Source: CAKSHC01 sp045594545
Lineage (GTDB): Bacteria > Bacillota > Clostridia > Oscillospirales > UMGS1783
Direction: 5' to 3'
NCBI GenBank assembly: GCA_045594545.1
Contig: JAZNYQ010000029.1
Span: 1 to 5,585 of the forward strand
DNA: 5,585 nt
Numbering within the stretch: position 1 is the first letter of the stretch; each line of letters opens with the position of its first letter. This document shows, one piece after another, positions 5,450 to 5,585 of the stretch. A model generated the notes under the pieces. It was not told the DNA's origin, did not search any database, and was given only the letters and a program-made list of their open reading frames with translations. Both the position numbers and the translations under genes were made by a program.

Positions 5450-5585
5450 TATTATACTCATCGGTATGCCCGGCAGCGGAAAATCGACTGTCGGGGTACT
5501 GCTGGCCAAAATGCTGGGCATGAACTTTATCGATGCCGACCTGCTCATTCAACAGCAGGAAGGTATGAAACTCTATGAGATCTTG
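5442..5585 (+). CDS. aroK: Shikimate kinase, 5' part (cut by the window end)
   Basis: Only the first 48 codons are present. The start MNNIILIGMPGSGKSTVG contains a Walker A P-loop (G8-M-P-G-S-G-K14-S-T16) directly after a hydrophobic strand. It is followed by NFIDADLLIQ, where D31 and D33 match the substrate-binding DxD region of shikimate kinases, and by a KLYEIL segment like the family's lid-side helix. Shikimate kinase phosphorylates shikimate at the 3-hydroxyl with ATP in chorismate synthesis. The ATG lies 8 nt inside the glycosyltransferase gene (stop at 5447-5449), with GAGGAA at 5432-5437 as a close ribosome site, so translation is probably coupled. No other aro gene is in view. A different small-molecule kinase of the same fold is possible since the lid and C-terminal half are missing. 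Confidence 0.82.
   Translation, partial: MNNIILIGMPGSGKSTVGVLLAKMLGMNFIDADLLIQQQEGMKLYEIL

Overview
The window looks like chromosomal DNA of a gut-type clostridial Bacillota, probably Ruminococcaceae/Oscillospirales-like. This is inferred from purine-rich AAAGGAGG ribosome sites, extended -10 promoters, a conjugated-bile-salt-hydrolase-type gene, and protein sequences that read like gut Clostridia. All seven genes lie on the + strand and are closely packed. There is no gene-free stretch over 300 bases, and I see no RNA gene, CRISPR array, insertion sequence or phage sign.

Layout. 17-958 is a choloylglycine hydrolase (bile salt hydrolase/penicillin V acylase family) with all expected active-site residues. 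Its last codons carry a near-consensus promoter (931-959) and a perfect palindrome (920-933) for the next gene, a membrane-anchored SPFH/band 7 (stomatin/QmcA-like) protein at 982-1929. That gene ends at a hairpin terminator with a TTCG loop. 2024-2980 is an LdhA-type D-lactate dehydrogenase. A perfect 7-bp-arm palindrome (2983-2998) and an extended -10 then precede a small BFD-like [2Fe-2S] protein (3055-3264), which is closed by a second, textbook TTCG hairpin terminator.

A new transcription unit starts at about 3294-3322. It encodes an uncharacterised radical SAM protein (3343-4467), a polyprenyl-phosphate type family 2 glycosyltransferase with two C-terminal membrane helices (4490-5449), and the start of a shikimate kinase (5442 to the window edge, overlapping the glycosyltransferase by 8 nt).

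How they work together. The first four genes look like separate short units: bile acid or amide hydrolysis, membrane organisation, fermentative NADH disposal, and a small iron-sulfur electron carrier. The last three look like one operon. The joint role of a radical SAM enzyme, a lipid-linked sugar transferase and a shikimate kinase is not obvious. The least explained item is the radical SAM protein, with its second upstream CxxC and 13 cysteines; nothing here is clearly a new multi-gene system.
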